This document shows positions 27,994 to 37,708 of a stretch of DNA of 64,000 bases, in pieces; the stretch's first letter is position 1, and every line of letters starts with the position of its first letter. A program made the translations under genes and the position numbers. Source of the stretch: an uncultured Dysgonomonas sp. (GTDB taxonomy: Bacteria > Bacteroidota > Bacteroidia > Bacteroidales > Dysgonomonadaceae); assembly GCA_945273835.1 (NCBI GenBank), contig CALYPL010000007.1, positions 33,410 through 97,409 of the forward strand. Direction: 5' to 3'. The notes below the pieces were generated by a model, which ran no database searches, was not told the DNA's origin, and saw nothing but the letters and a program-made list of their open reading frames with translations.

Positions 27994-29922
27994 TTATTTT
28001 CGTTTTCCTTTCTTATTATTCTGTTCTCTCATTTGCTTCTGTTGCATACGCTGTGCTTCTTCGAGACGTGCCATGAAACCTGATTTCTTTTTAGGCTTCT
28101 TTTTGTTTTCTTCAAGCTGAGCTAAAAGTTTCTCCTCATCAACAGCATATCTAAATCCTAATGTCAACAAAATAGTTATCAGTAATGAAATGAAATAATA
28201 GTATGTCAAACCGGAAGGATAATCGTTCAGAACAAACAAGAAAATCAAAGGCATCAGATACATCATCCATTTCATTCCCGGCATTTGTTGTTGACCTGTA
28301 TTAGTCATTTCCATATTGAATTTGGTGTAAATAATGTTTGTCACCGTCATCAGAATACAGAATAAGCTGATATGGTTGTTAAATAACCAAGAAATGATAG
28401 GAATATTTGCTGTCCATTCTATCACCGCATCGTAAGTTGATAAATCGGAAGCCCACAAGAAACTTTCTTGACGTAAGTCCAATGCACTCGGGAAGAACTG
28501 GAATAGGGCAATCAGAATAGGCATTTGTAACAACAATGGTATACAACCTGCCATTGGATTCACTCCCGCTTGCCGATAAAGATTCATTACGGCTTGCTGT
28601 TTCTCCATAGCTTGTTCCTGCTTCGGATATTTCTCACTAAGCTCGTCAACCTGAGGCTTAAGTACGCGCATCTTGGCCGAAGACTTGAATGATTTGAATG
28701 TAAGCGGTGATATGATCACTTTGACAATAATTGTCAGCAAAAGAATAATTATTCCGATAGACATACCTGTCGATTTAAGCAAATTGAAAACAGGTATTAC
28801 GAAATATTGATTCACCCAACGGAAGACTGTCCATCCAAGATAAACTAATTTATCAAGATCTAATTGTTGGGTATTATCTTTCAGATTCTTATCATAACTC
28901 TTTAGGTGTGAGTAATCAAGTGGTCCTAAATAAAATCCAAAACCTGTAGAAAGGCTATTGTCTTTTGCATTAAAATTAGGCTGAAGATACAATTTAGCTG
29001 TATAATCTTTCAGATAATCGTTCGATGAAAGGATACGGGAATCCATCTGAACGGTTTTGAAATCGGTATCAGCTATAAGGATGGATGAAAAATATTGATC
29101 TTTGAAAGCAACCCACTTAATAGGAGCTTCACTTGCTTCACGCGAATCGTTTTTGCTTTCGCTCAGATCTTTCACGTCACCACCAACATACTTATATGAA
29201 ATGCGCGAATGGCGTTGTTCATTCTTTATACTTTTTTCCTGACGTGCCAATTTATGTGACCAGAGAAATTCAAACATTTCTGCCGATTCACGATCGAGCA
29301 TATTCTCTAATCCTTGTACATTGACATCGCATTTAACCATATAATCGTCTTTCGAGAGCGTGTAAATAACATCAATATATTTTGATGGTGTGAACGAATG
29401 ACGCAACCAAATGATATGGCTATCGTTGCTCGGCATCACTTCGAACATCAAATCTTGAGTTTCTAATGCTCTTCTTTGTTTGTCTCTTAACTGAAGATAA
29501 AATTTGGTATTATCATCATTAACCAAACATACGGTGGAATCTCCGAAAGATTTTTTATAGTTTTTGAGTAATGCCTGTTTTAACTGCGCACCTTTTGTGG
29601 AAAAAGTCAGTTTCAGTTTATTGTTTTCAAGCACAATCGTTTTTTCAGCCAAATCTTTTTTCGACAATACGCTATCAGCTGTCACGGATGTGGAGTCGAC
29701 ATTATTTGCTGAAGCCCCCGCCAATTCTCCCCAAGGATTATTTACTGAACTTAAAGAATCTCCACGTTCAAAACTTAAAACGTCCTGTCGATTTTCAATA
29801 ATCTCTTTATTTTCGGTAACGAGCTTGTCTTTTTGTTTTTCAGCCTCTTTACTCGAATATATCGAAAATCCTATAAATACTGCGATGATCAGGATGAAGC
29901 CTGTGATGGTATTTTTATCCAT
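27994..29922 (-). CDS. yidC: Membrane protein insertase YidC
   Basis: A 642-residue insertase that places proteins in the inner membrane alone or with SecYEG. It has an N-terminal anchor (residues ~5-22) and a large periplasmic P1 domain to ~residue 370. The five-helix core follows from ~residue 380, with the conserved cytosolic hairpin (KSFKSSAKMRVLKPQ) and PMAGCIPLLLQMPILIALFQF. The tail is strongly basic (ending NNKKGKRK), which helps ribosome docking. It lies 27 bases after pyrG on the same strand, so the two form an operon. Confidence 0.97.
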   Translation of the reverse strand: MDKNTITGFILIIAVFIGFSIYSSKEAEKQKDKLVTENKEIIENRQDVLSFERGDSLSSVNNPWGELAGASANNVDSTSVTADSVLSKKDLAEKTIVLENNKLKLTFSTKGAQLKQALLKNYKKSFGDSTVCLVNDDNTKFYLQLRDKQRRALETQDLMFEVMPSNDSHIIWLRHSFTPSKYIDVIYTLSKDDYMVKCDVNVQGLENMLDRESAEMFEFLWSHKLARQEKSIKNEQRHSRISYKYVGGDVKDLSESKNDSREASEAPIKWVAFKDQYFSSILIADTDFKTVQMDSRILSSNDYLKDYTAKLYLQPNFNAKDNSLSTGFGFYLGPLDYSHLKSYDKNLKDNTQQLDLDKLVYLGWTVFRWVNQYFVIPVFNLLKSTGMSIGIIILLLTIIVKVIISPLTFKSFKSSAKMRVLKPQVDELSEKYPKQEQAMEKQQAVMNLYRQAGVNPMAGCIPLLLQMPILIALFQFFPSALDLRQESFLWASDLSTYDAVIEWTANIPIISWLFNNHISLFCILMTVTNIIYTKFNMEMTNTGQQQMPGMKWMMYLMPLIFLFVLNDYPSGLTYYYFISLLITILLTLGFRYAVDEEKLLAQLEENKKKPKKKSGFMARLEEAQRMQQKQMREQNNKKGKRK

Positions 29923-29949
29923 TTATAACGTCTATCTTTGTAAATGCTT

Positions 29950-31560
29950 TTACTTCTTTTTATTATCTACAACCGCCTTTATAAAACCCAAGAATAAAGG
30001 ATTGGGGGAAACTACCGTACTGTTGTATTCGGGATGGAACTGCACGCCGAGATACCATTTCTTTTCGGGTAATTCAACAATTTCAACAAGTCCTGTTTCG
30101 GGATTGACTCCTGAACATTTCATGCCGGCTTGCTCTAATTCTTGTTTATAATCGCTATTAAATTCAAATCGGTGACGGTGGCGCTCTTCTATCATATCTT
30201 TTTTATAGACACTATATGCCAAAGAGTCTTTTTCTAATTTACATTTATATGCTCCGAGACGCATTGTACCACCCATATTAGAAATATTTTTCTGCTCTTC
30301 CATTAAGTCTATTACTTTAAATGGTGTATGCGGGTTCATTTCAGTTGAGTTGGCTTCATCAAGATTCAATACGTTACGGGCATATTCAATTACCATACAT
30401 TGCATTCCTAAACAGATACCCAAAGTCGGAATATCATGCTCTCTTGTGTATTTCAACGCCACGAATTTACCCTCTATTCCTCTTTGACCGAATCCTGGTG
30501 CTACTACTACACCATCCATATCGGATAAAAGTTTTTCAACATTTTCGGAGGTTACTTTTTCAGAATGAATATAGTGTAAATCAAGGATGCGATTGTTATA
30601 AGTAGCAGCCTGCAATAACGATTCGTTGATTGATTTGTAAGCATCTGGCAATTCAACATATTTTCCTACTAATGCAATACGGACTGTTTTTGTAGCGTTC
30701 TTTTTCTTGTCCAAAAATTCACGCCAAGGTTTCATTTCAGGTTTTGGACCTACTTCAATACCCAACTTACGGAGAATTATCTCGTCCATATTTTGCTCCT
30801 GCATCATAATCGGAACTTCGTAAATTGTAGACACGTCAACAGATTGAACTACTGCATCGGCTTCAACATTACAGAACAAAGCTACTTTACGCAAAATCTC
30901 CTTGTTAAGTTTATGTTCGGTACGTAAAACAAGCACATCGGGCTGTATACCTTCCGACTGCAATTGTTTTACGGAGTGTTGGGTAGGTTTAGTTTTAACT
31001 TCTTTTGCAGCCGCTATGTAAGGCACATATGTAAGATGAACACAGATACAATTCTTTCCAAGTTCCCAACGCAATTGACGTACGCTTTCGATGAATGGTA
31101 AGGATTCTATATCTCCAACAGTACCTCCAATCTCGGTTATTACAAAATCATAATCGTATTTTGTACCCAGAAGTTTGATATTACGTTTGATCTCATCCGT
31201 AATATGGGGTACAATCTGAACGGTTTTACCAAGATAATCGCCACGTCGTTCTTTATCGATTACATTCTGATAGATACGACCTGTTGTAATGTTATTATCT
31301 TTATGAGTGGGAGTATTAAGAAAACGTTCGTAATGCCCCAAGTCCAAATCGGCTTCATGTCCGTCAACCGTCACATAACATTCTCCATGTTCATAAGGGT
31401 TGAGTGTACCGGGATCTATATTAATATACGGATCCAATTTCTGAATGGTTACTTTGTATCCTCTGGCTTGCAAAAGTTTACCTAAAGATGCCGCAATTAT
31501 TCCTTTTCCGAGAGAAGAAATAACTCCGCCTGTAACAAATATATATTTCGTATTAGCCAC
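29950..31560 (-). CDS. pyrG: CTP synthase
   Basis: Makes CTP from UTP, ATP and glutamine in the cytosol. The protein has 536 residues, a normal length. The N-terminal synthetase domain starts with FVTGGVISSLGKGI (P-loop-like) and has the UTP/CTP site around EIGGTVGDIESLPF. The C-terminal glutamine amidotransferase has GICLGMQCMV with the nucleophile Cys and the closing VQFHPEYNS with the catalytic His and Glu. It is the first gene of pyrG-yidC. Confidence 0.98.
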   Translation of the reverse strand: MANTKYIFVTGGVISSLGKGIIAASLGKLLQARGYKVTIQKLDPYINIDPGTLNPYEHGECYVTVDGHEADLDLGHYERFLNTPTHKDNNITTGRIYQNVIDKERRGDYLGKTVQIVPHITDEIKRNIKLLGTKYDYDFVITEIGGTVGDIESLPFIESVRQLRWELGKNCICVHLTYVPYIAAAKEVKTKPTQHSVKQLQSEGIQPDVLVLRTEHKLNKEILRKVALFCNVEADAVVQSVDVSTIYEVPIMMQEQNMDEIILRKLGIEVGPKPEMKPWREFLDKKKNATKTVRIALVGKYVELPDAYKSINESLLQAATYNNRILDLHYIHSEKVTSENVEKLLSDMDGVVVAPGFGQRGIEGKFVALKYTREHDIPTLGICLGMQCMVIEYARNVLNLDEANSTEMNPHTPFKVIDLMEEQKNISNMGGTMRLGAYKCKLEKDSLAYSVYKKDMIEERHRHRFEFNSDYKQELEQAGMKCSGVNPETGLVEIVELPEKKWYLGVQFHPEYNSTVVSPNPLFLGFIKAVVDNKKK

Positions 31561-31598
31561 TATTATAAGATTTTATATTCTAATGTTTAATGAATACA

Positions 31599-31606
31599 CA
31601 AAAGTA
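31599..31606 (-). promoter_or_regulatory. -7 promoter element of pyrG-yidC
   Basis: On the minus strand this reads TACTTTTG, 38 bases before the pyrG start. Confidence 0.55.
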
Positions 31607-31693
31607 TGAAAAATAATTCAGAATGTCTTAACGGTTAATGGTTAAGATACACCGTATTTGTTAAATAAATAAAGATTAAAAGTCGGAAATATT

Positions 31694-32851
31694 TTATTTC
31701 ACATCATCCCAATCTTCTTCGTAATAATCGTAGTTTTCGCCTTCGTCAAAATCATCCTCGTCATAATCATCTTCAGGAATCTCATCATCGCCATCATCAA
31801 ATTTAAGCGTCTTAATATCAAGATTGCGATGAACTATTTCGGTTGTTTTACGATAATCTCCATCTGCATTCAATTCACGCCATAATAAATCTTTCAACGG
31901 CACAATTCCCTGCCCTGTAAGTGACGAAATGAATATATGCGGAATATCGGGTAATGTTTTACTGATTTCCTCAATAAGCTCCTCGTCCAACATATCGGAT
32001 TTAGACACGGCAAGGATACGACGTTTATCAAGCAATTCGGGATTATAATTAGCAAGCTCGTTGAGCAATATTTTATATTCGTCTGCAATATCATTTGCAT
32101 CTGCCGGAACAAGGAACAGCAATAAGGAGTTGCGCTCGATATGTCGGAGAAAACGCAAGCCTAATCCTTTTCCCTCACTTGCTCCTTCGATTATACCGGG
32201 TATATCCGCCATCACAAATGATTTGAAATCCCTATAACTTACCATTCCGAGGTTAGGTTCAAGTGTTGTGAAAGGATAATTAGCAATCTTAGGTTTCGCG
32301 GCTGTCATTACAGACAATAAAGTCGATTTACCGGCATTGGGAAATCCGACAAGCCCAACGTCAGCAAGGAGTTTCAGCTCGAAAATGACGTACCTTTCCT
32401 GATAAGGTTCACCAGGTTGTGCATAGCGTGGCGCCTGATTGGTTGAAGTCTTGAAAAAATTATTTCCTTTTCCTCCTCGCCCTCCTTTCAGCAATACAAC
32501 TTCCTGTCCGTCTTCGGTCACATCGCAAAGATATTCACCTGTTTCGGCATCGTAAGCAACCGTACCGCAAGGCACTTCTATTATTTTTGTTTCTCCGGCT
32601 TTTCCTGTCGATAATCGCCCCGAACCGCTTTCGCCATGTCCTGCCAGAATATGGCGCTGATATTTAAGATGCAGCAAAGTCCAGTAATTACGGTTGGCTC
32701 GCATAATCACGTCACCTCCGTTACCGCCATCGCCACCATCAGGTCCTCCTTTTGGTATATACTTTTCGCGACGAAAGTGGGTTGATCCTCTACCTCCTTT
32801 TCCTGAGCGACAGTATATTTTTACATAATCTATAAAATTCGATCCTGACAT
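31694..32851 (-). CDS. obg: GTPase Obg/CgtA
   Basis: An essential GTPase for 50S ribosome maturation, 385 residues from this start. The glycine-rich Obg fold runs to ~residue 160. The G domain then shows [21 protein letters not shown] and VSKSDM. The C-terminal ~35 residues are extremely acidic (a run of Asp, Glu and Tyr), a common Obg tail in this phylum. I start at [13 protein letters not shown] (32851); the frame extends 9 codons upstream but that part has no family match. It is the last gene of hpt-adk-obg, 80 bases after adk. Confidence 0.96.
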   Translation of the reverse strand: MSGSNFIDYVKIYCRSGKGGRGSTHFRREKYIPKGGPDGGDGGNGGDVIMRANRNYWTLLHLKYQRHILAGHGESGSGRLSTGKAGETKIIEVPCGTVAYDAETGEYLCDVTEDGQEVVLLKGGRGGKGNNFFKTSTNQAPRYAQPGEPYQERYVIFELKLLADVGLVGFPNAGKSTLLSVMTAAKPKIANYPFTTLEPNLGMVSYRDFKSFVMADIPGIIEGASEGKGLGLRFLRHIERNSLLLFLVPADANDIADEYKILLNELANYNPELLDKRRILAVSKSDMLDEELIEEISKTLPDIPHIFISSLTGQGIVPLKDLLWRELNADGDYRKTTEIVHRNLDIKTLKFDDGDDEIPEDDYDEDDFDEGENYDYYEEDWDDVK

Positions 32852-32931
32852 ATTTTTTGTGTTTGTTATTAAAAACAAAAAAAGTTACAGAGCGGTTTTT
32901 CTCCATAACTTCTTTTATGAGAAAGTATTTC

Positions 32932-33492
32932 TTATTGAACTTTATCTACTGCTTCAGAAATTTTAGCAAAAATTTCGTCAACTGAGCCAACTCCTTTGAT
33001 ATGGGCAATTTTCCCTGCCTTTTCGTAATAATCCATAAGCGGAGAAGTCTGGTTCTTATAAACTTCAAGACGTGATTTGATAGTTTCAAGATTATCGTCG
33101 GTGCGCCCACGTTGTAACAGACGTTTCACTAATTCTTCGTCATCAACATCCAAACAAACCACAACCGATACTTCCTGTTTTTTTTCTTTCAACATTTTAT
33201 CCAAAGCAGCTCCTTGAGCCAGAGTACGTGGAAATCCATCGAATATAACACCGGCTTTGTCTTTTTTACTTTCAAGCACGTCAGCCAACATACCTATAAT
33301 AACTTCGTCAGGCACAAGCTGACCTTTGTCAATATATTGTTTAGCCAATTTCCCTAAGTCCGAACCTTTTTTTATTTCTTCGCGCAGTACATCGCCGGTT
33401 GAAATGTGTGCAAGATTGTATTTTTCGATAAGTTTTTCACTTTGTGTTCCCTTACCTGAACCGGGGGCTCCAAAAATTACAAGATTAAGCAT
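32932..33492 (-). CDS. adk: Adenylate kinase
   Basis: Converts ATP + AMP to 2 ADP; a small 186-residue form with a short lid and no zinc-binding cysteines. The P-loop GAPGSGKGTQ is at residues 7-16, the AMP site has STGDVLREE, and FDGFPRTLAQ follows. I start at MLNLVIFGAPG (33492). The frame opens at 33567, but that extension overlaps the 3' end of hpt and is not family-like. It lies 13 bases after hpt. Confidence 0.96.
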   Translation of the reverse strand: MLNLVIFGAPGSGKGTQSEKLIEKYNLAHISTGDVLREEIKKGSDLGKLAKQYIDKGQLVPDEVIIGMLADVLESKKDKAGVIFDGFPRTLAQGAALDKMLKEKKQEVSVVVCLDVDDEELVKRLLQRGRTDDNLETIKSRLEVYKNQTSPLMDYYEKAGKIAHIKGVGSVDEIFAKISEAVDKVQ

Positions 33493-33505
33493 TATTTTTT
33501 TGTTT

Positions 33506-34045
33506 TTAGTTTTTAACTTTATATATATCCGGATAATTCCGTCCACGACCATCGTAATCCAAACCATAGCCGATTATAAAATCGCTCGGTATGCGCAAAG
33601 CAACATAATCTAAAGGCACATCGTTTACAAGAGCATCGGGCTTAAGCAAAAGTGTTGAAACCAATATTTCTTTCGGATTTCGTTTAGCTAACTGCTCAAT
33701 CATGGCTTTCATCGTATTACCGGTGTCGATAATATCTTCTATTATCACAACCGTACGATCTGTAATATCTTCTTTCAGCCCAAATACTTCTTTAACATTT
33801 CCCGAAGAAGCTAAGCCTTCGTAAGAAGATAATTTGACAAACGACATTTCGGCAGGCGTATGTATCCTTTTCATCAAATCAGACGCAAACATAAACGAGC
33901 CGTTGAGTACACAAATGAATAAAGGATTTTTTCCTTCAAGATCTTTATTCATATCTGCTGCAATTCTATCGATTGCTTCTTCTATAGTCTTCTGATTAAT
34001 AAACAGTTCAAACTCTTTATCTTTTATTTTCACAGTTTTGGTCAT
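33506..34045 (-). CDS. hpt: Hypoxanthine phosphoribosyltransferase
   Basis: A 179-residue purine salvage enzyme that joins hypoxanthine or guanine to PRPP. The PRPP-binding loop VVIIEDIIDTGNTM is near residues 97-110, and the C-terminal base-binding part has YVALRIPSDFIIGYGLDY. It is the first gene of the operon with adk and obg, and a -7 element lies just upstream. The arrangement ties purine salvage to adenylate balance. Confidence 0.96.
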   Translation of the reverse strand: MTKTVKIKDKEFELFINQKTIEEAIDRIAADMNKDLEGKNPLFICVLNGSFMFASDLMKRIHTPAEMSFVKLSSYEGLASSGNVKEVFGLKEDITDRTVVIIEDIIDTGNTMKAMIEQLAKRNPKEILVSTLLLKPDALVNDVPLDYVALRIPSDFIIGYGLDYDGRGRNYPDIYKVKN

Positions 34046-34068
34046 AGCCTTTCAGAAAATTAAAAGCG

Positions 34069-34076
34069 CAAAATTA
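34069..34076 (-). promoter_or_regulatory. -7 promoter element of hpt-adk-obg
   Basis: On the minus strand this reads TAATTTTG, 23 bases before the hpt start. Confidence 0.55.
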
Positions 34077-34139
34077 ATATAAATGTTGCAATTAGCCGTT
34101 AAATCGGGGCCATTTTTATACAGTTTTAGATTTAATATT

Positions 34140-35411
34140 TTATTTCAGCAATAACGAGCTGTCCCCATAACTTAGAAAACGATAATCGCTATCAAGAGCA
34201 TGACTATATATTTTTTTCCAATAATCATAGTCTTTTATTGAAGTTCCGTTATCTGCCAAAAAGGCTGAAACTAAAAGTAGTAAAGTACTTTTGGGTTGAT
34301 GAAAATTGGTAACAATACCGTCAACTATCTTAAAAACGTAGCCGGGCTTTATAATTATTTGTGTTTCGGCTATTAGCGTTGTTAACTTATGATCATCTAA
34401 ATAAACCAGTATATTACGCAAGGCTTCCTCAACAGGCAAGGCTTTATCTGCATAATTTTTATAAGGCATATTTTGCAAGACTTTCAATTGTGGATTATCA
34501 TCACCTTCACTTAATATCACGCCTATATGATACAGACTTTCGAGCGTCCGTACAGAAGTTGTTCCCACAGCTATAACGGGCCCACGATGTGCGAGCAGAT
34601 GTTCTATCAACTCACGTCTTACAGATATATATTCAGCGTGCATCACATGATCGTCAATATTATCTGCTTTCACGGGTTTGAATGTCCCAGCTCCAACATG
34701 CAATGTTACCTCATCAAGTTCAACCCCCTTTTGTTTTAATGCCGTAAATACAGAATTCGTGAAATGTAATCCGGCTGTTGGAGCCGCCACCGAACCTTTT
34801 ATTTTTGAATAGATGGTCTGGTAAGTTTCTTTATCTTTTTCTTCTGTATCACGATTGAGGTATGGAGGAATCGGTAATTCGCCGATGGCTTCGAGGATAT
34901 CTGCAAAAGTGACAGTGGCATCGTTCCATTCAAATTCAACTACATGGCTATCGCCATTGGTCTGTAATCTGCGAGCAGATATTTCAACGTCCTTTTCTCC
35001 TACTCGGATTGTTTTAATAAGTTCGCCTTCTTTCCATTTTTTTAGATTTCCGATCAAACAAACCCACGAACAAGACTGATTTTGCTGGAAATTCAACGCG
35101 TAATCGTGAGGCTTGAAGGGTTCGAGGCAAAATATCTCTATCTGCGCACCAGTTGTTTTTTGAAAGTGAAGACGCGCCTGAATGACCTTTGAATTGTTAA
35201 AAATCATCAGACTGTTTGAAGGTATATAGTCGGGTAAATTAAAAAAACGGTTGTCTATTAATTTACCTCCATCGGAAATGAGTAATTTGGATTGATCCCG
35301 CTCTGCCAACGGATATTTAGCGATACGTTCGTCCGGCAAGTTATAATCATAGTCGTTTATATTGATTTCAAGATGAATACTTACTTGCTCTGAATATTTT
35401 TTTTCCGTCAT
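34140..35411 (-). CDS. queA: S-adenosylmethionine:tRNA ribosyltransferase-isomerase QueA
   Basis: Adds the epoxycyclopentane ring to 7-aminomethyl-deazaguanine at position 34 of tRNAs, using SAM as ribosyl donor, the step before QueG in queuosine synthesis. Motifs: YNLPDERIAKYPLAERDQS near residue 22, GSVAAPTAGLHFT in the middle, TLHVGAGTFKPV and NFHQPKSTLLLLVSAF near the end. At 423 residues it is longer than the ~350 of proteobacterial QueA, which is usual in Bacteroidota. It is divergent from the DUF2027 gene. The partner queG is also in this window, about 3 kb away. Confidence 0.95.
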   Translation of the reverse strand: MTEKKYSEQVSIHLEININDYDYNLPDERIAKYPLAERDQSKLLISDGGKLIDNRFFNLPDYIPSNSLMIFNNSKVIQARLHFQKTTGAQIEIFCLEPFKPHDYALNFQQNQSCSWVCLIGNLKKWKEGELIKTIRVGEKDVEISARRLQTNGDSHVVEFEWNDATVTFADILEAIGELPIPPYLNRDTEEKDKETYQTIYSKIKGSVAAPTAGLHFTNSVFTALKQKGVELDEVTLHVGAGTFKPVKADNIDDHVMHAEYISVRRELIEHLLAHRGPVIAVGTTSVRTLESLYHIGVILSEGDDNPQLKVLQNMPYKNYADKALPVEEALRNILVYLDDHKLTTLIAETQIIIKPGYVFKIVDGIVTNFHQPKSTLLLLVSAFLADNGTSIKDYDYWKKIYSHALDSDYRFLSYGDSSLLLK

Positions 35412-35427
35412 TATTAATTTTGTTTAT

Positions 35428-35453
35428 ACTACAAAAATAATCAACTTTGTAGT
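35428..35453. promoter_or_regulatory. Inverted repeat and promoter between queA and the DUF2027 gene
   Basis: Perfect 8-base arms (35428-35435 and 35446-35453) flank a 10-base spacer. The minus-strand -7 element of queA, TATTTTTG, lies at 35432-35439 inside it. The repeat is placed to bind a symmetric regulator or simply reflects overlapping divergent promoters. Confidence 0.45.
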
Positions 35454-35471
35454 AAGAAAACTGTAAAAATT

Positions 35472-36530
35472 ATGAAAACAGGAGATAAAGTCCGTTTCCT
35501 TAATACAACAGGAGGCGGAGTTGTTAAAGGGTTTCAAGGTAAAGACATTGTGTTGGTTGAAGATGAAGATGGTTTTGAAATACCTGTACTGATACGTGAA
35601 TGTGTCTTGATCGAACCGAACAACGACTTGCAAGTTCGAACACAGCATATACCTCAACAAAACGAAAGCGTTACGACCGGGCAAATTCTTCCTCGCACTT
35701 CTAAGCCTGAGCCTGAATATAAGGTGGAGGAAACCAAAGAAGGCGAGCTTCTGACAGTATGCCTTGCATATCTTCCGATAGACATTAAGAATCTCAGCAA
35801 TACGGCTTACGAGTGTTATCTGGTGAATGACAGCAATTATTATTTGTCATTCAATTACATGAGTAAAGCCGGTTCGGGATGGATAAGCCGTTATACGGGT
35901 CAGATTGAACCTAATACAAAAATGTTTTTGGAAGAATTTGATAAACCTGACCTGAACGACTTGGAACATGTTTGTATGCAGTTTATAGCTTTCAAAAAAG
36001 ATGCTCCTTTCAACTTGAAGAATACTTTTTCGTTAGATATTCATATTGACACCGTAAAATTCTATAAACTGCATAGTTTCAGAGAAAATGACTACTTTGA
36101 TGATGATGCGTTAGTTTATACACTCGTTAAGAAGGATTTACCAGAGAAAGCATTAAAAGTATCTGCTGAAGAATTGGCTTTAGCTATGCAGGAGAAAGAA
36201 GCTCCACGCCGTCCTCAAGTTGAAACAATTAAAAAGAAAGATATAACTCCTATTATCGAAGTGGATTTACATGCTGATGAATTACTCGAAACAACAGCCG
36301 GCATGAATTCAGGAGATATACTTGAATATCAGCTATCTAAATTCAGAGATATCATGAATAAAAATTTGAAGCGTAAAGGGCAAAAAATTGTATTTATCCA
36401 CGGCAAGGGTGATGGCATCCTTAAAAACGCTATCATGAAAGAACTCAGAAATAAATACAAATCGGCTTATTTCCAAGATGCTTCTTTCCGGGAGTATGGT
36501 TATGGTGCGACAATGGTAACAATCAGATAG
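35472..36530 (+). CDS. DUF2027 protein with C-terminal Smr domain
   Basis: A 352-residue cytosolic protein. The N-terminal ~60 residues form an SH3-like barrel (GDKVRFLNTTGGGVVKGF). The middle section matches DUF2027, beta-rich, to ~residue 230. The C-terminal ~85 residues form a Smr domain with VDLHADELLE and FIHGKGDGILKNAI. Smr domains are DNA/RNA nicking or mRNA-cleaving modules in the MutS2/SMR families; which applies here is not known. Architecture and length fit the Bacteroidota family. It is divergent from queA, and a promoter region is shared in 61 bases. Confidence 0.88.
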   Translation: MKTGDKVRFLNTTGGGVVKGFQGKDIVLVEDEDGFEIPVLIRECVLIEPNNDLQVRTQHIPQQNESVTTGQILPRTSKPEPEYKVEETKEGELLTVCLAYLPIDIKNLSNTAYECYLVNDSNYYLSFNYMSKAGSGWISRYTGQIEPNTKMFLEEFDKPDLNDLEHVCMQFIAFKKDAPFNLKNTFSLDIHIDTVKFYKLHSFRENDYFDDDALVYTLVKKDLPEKALKVSAEELALAMQEKEAPRRPQVETIKKKDITPIIEVDLHADELLETTAGMNSGDILEYQLSKFRDIMNKNLKRKGQKIVFIHGKGDGILKNAIMKELRNKYKSAYFQDASFREYGYGATMVTIR

Positions 36531-36656
36531 TTCTAAAATATGTATAGCTGACTTAGTCTTTCAAAAGGATCATAAATTATTCTATTTTTAGTCGGAAAAT
36601 TAAGCTGCAAGCCCGAATTTTCTTATTTAGAAACAGGCTTTTTTAGAAAACAATTT

Positions 36657-36664
36657 TATCTTTG
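36657..36664 (+). promoter_or_regulatory. -7 promoter element of the histone H1-like gene
   Basis: TATCTTTG, an exact match, 32 bases before ATG 36697. Confidence 0.65.
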
Positions 36665-36696
36665 CGTAGATTTTTTAATATTTACAATTTAGAAAC

Positions 36697-36873
36697 ATGA
36701 AAGAATTATTGGACAATTTGAACAACCTTATTGCAGATTTTACTAAAGATGCAACTTTACAAGTTGAAAATGGTAATAAAGCAGCCGGAACACGTGCAAG
36801 AAAAACTTCTTTAGCCATTGAAAAAGCTCTTAAAGAATTCCGTAAAGTATCTGTTGAGCAGTCAAAAAACTAA
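36697..36873 (+). CDS. Histone H1-like small basic protein
   Basis: A 58-codon gene that automatic ORF calls may miss. The protein starts MKELLDNLNNLI and has a basic centre, NKAAGTRARKTSLAIEKALKEFRK, typical of the short Hc1/histone H1-like proteins of Bacteroidetes. These are thought to bind DNA as nucleoid proteins. It has its own consensus promoter at 36657-36664 and a terminator right after, so it is an independent, probably highly expressed transcript. Confidence 0.9.
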   Translation: MKELLDNLNNLIADFTKDATLQVENGNKAAGTRARKTSLAIEKALKEFRKVSVEQSKN

Positions 36874-36892
36874 GGCATCATTAAAATTTAGG

Positions 36893-36927
36893 TGGGAGCG
36901 TTCCGACAGGAAGCCTCCCATTTTTTT
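36893..36927 (+). terminator. Intrinsic terminator of the histone H1-like gene
   Basis: A 6-bp GC-rich outer stem (36893-36898 with 36915-36920) with a further 4-bp inner stem across a small internal loop, followed by seven T (36921-36927). Confidence 0.85.
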
Positions 36928-37091
36928 ATTTTCTATAAATCAGTTATCTTTCTTGCCAACAGTCTTCCGTAGCGCCAGATCAAATATTTTAAGACTGTTG
37001 TTATTCAATATTCTACATAAGCCGTTAGGTTCTTCTATATCAAATAAAAACTTCCACAAACCCCATTTCAGCGTCAATATAAAAAGTAGTT

Positions 37092-37688
37092 ATGGACGAT
37101 ACGTATAAAACGATAGCCGAAACTTCAAAAGCTGTTTACACTGAAAAACGCAGCAAATTTATAGGCTATGCTATACCTGTTATATCGGTTGATGAAGTTA
37201 AAGCGATTTTGGATAAATATCGAAAAGAATATTATGATGCCCGCCATATATGTTGGGCTTACATGTTGGGTGGTGACAGAACCGAATTCAGATCGAATGA
37301 TGATGGTGAACCATCGGGCACAGCGGGTAAACCCATATTGGGACAAATTAATTCTAACGAACTGACAAATATACTCGTTGTTGTTATCCGCTATTTCGGA
37401 GGCATCAAACTTGGAACAAGCGGATTGATATCCGCCTACAAGGAGGCTGCCGCTGAAGTTATCACGGAAGCATCAATTATAGAAAAAACAATTGATTGCA
37501 GAATTTCTTTTACATTCGGGTATCCTCAAATGAACGATGTAATGAAGTTGGTTAAAGAAATGGAACCTAACATTCTGCATCAACAATTTGATATGGATTG
37601 CGCGATGACACTTAATATACGTAAATCTAAATCGGATGAATTATCAAGTCGGCTTGAAAAGATCGAAGGGTTGAAATTGATCGATTGA
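37092..37688 (+). CDS. YigZ/IMPACT family protein
   Basis: A 198-residue protein of the UPF0029/IMPACT family. The N-terminal domain shows RSKFIGYAIPV, then DDGEPSGTAGKPIL and VIRYFGGIKLGTSGLI; the last ~65 residues form the DUF1949 ferredoxin-like domain. Members bind nucleic acid or ribosomes and are linked to translation control, but the bacterial role is unclear. No clear -7 element was found in the 165 bases before it. It converges with the Rieske-like lipoprotein gene. Confidence 0.92.
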   Translation: MDDTYKTIAETSKAVYTEKRSKFIGYAIPVISVDEVKAILDKYRKEYYDARHICWAYMLGGDRTEFRSNDDGEPSGTAGKPILGQINSNELTNILVVVIRYFGGIKLGTSGLISAYKEAAAEVITEASIIEKTIDCRISFTFGYPQMNDVMKLVKEMEPNILHQQFDMDCAMTLNIRKSKSDELSSRLEKIEGLKLID

Positions 37689-37708
37689 TCGGGTCTTTGA
37701 AACTACAA

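Noticed and set aside
36818..37108. 96-codon open frame overlapping the histone H1-like gene and the yigZ start
   Set aside because: It crosses a terminator and two supported genes in another frame and has no recognisable features; the real gene there is the 58-codon frame at 36697-36873.
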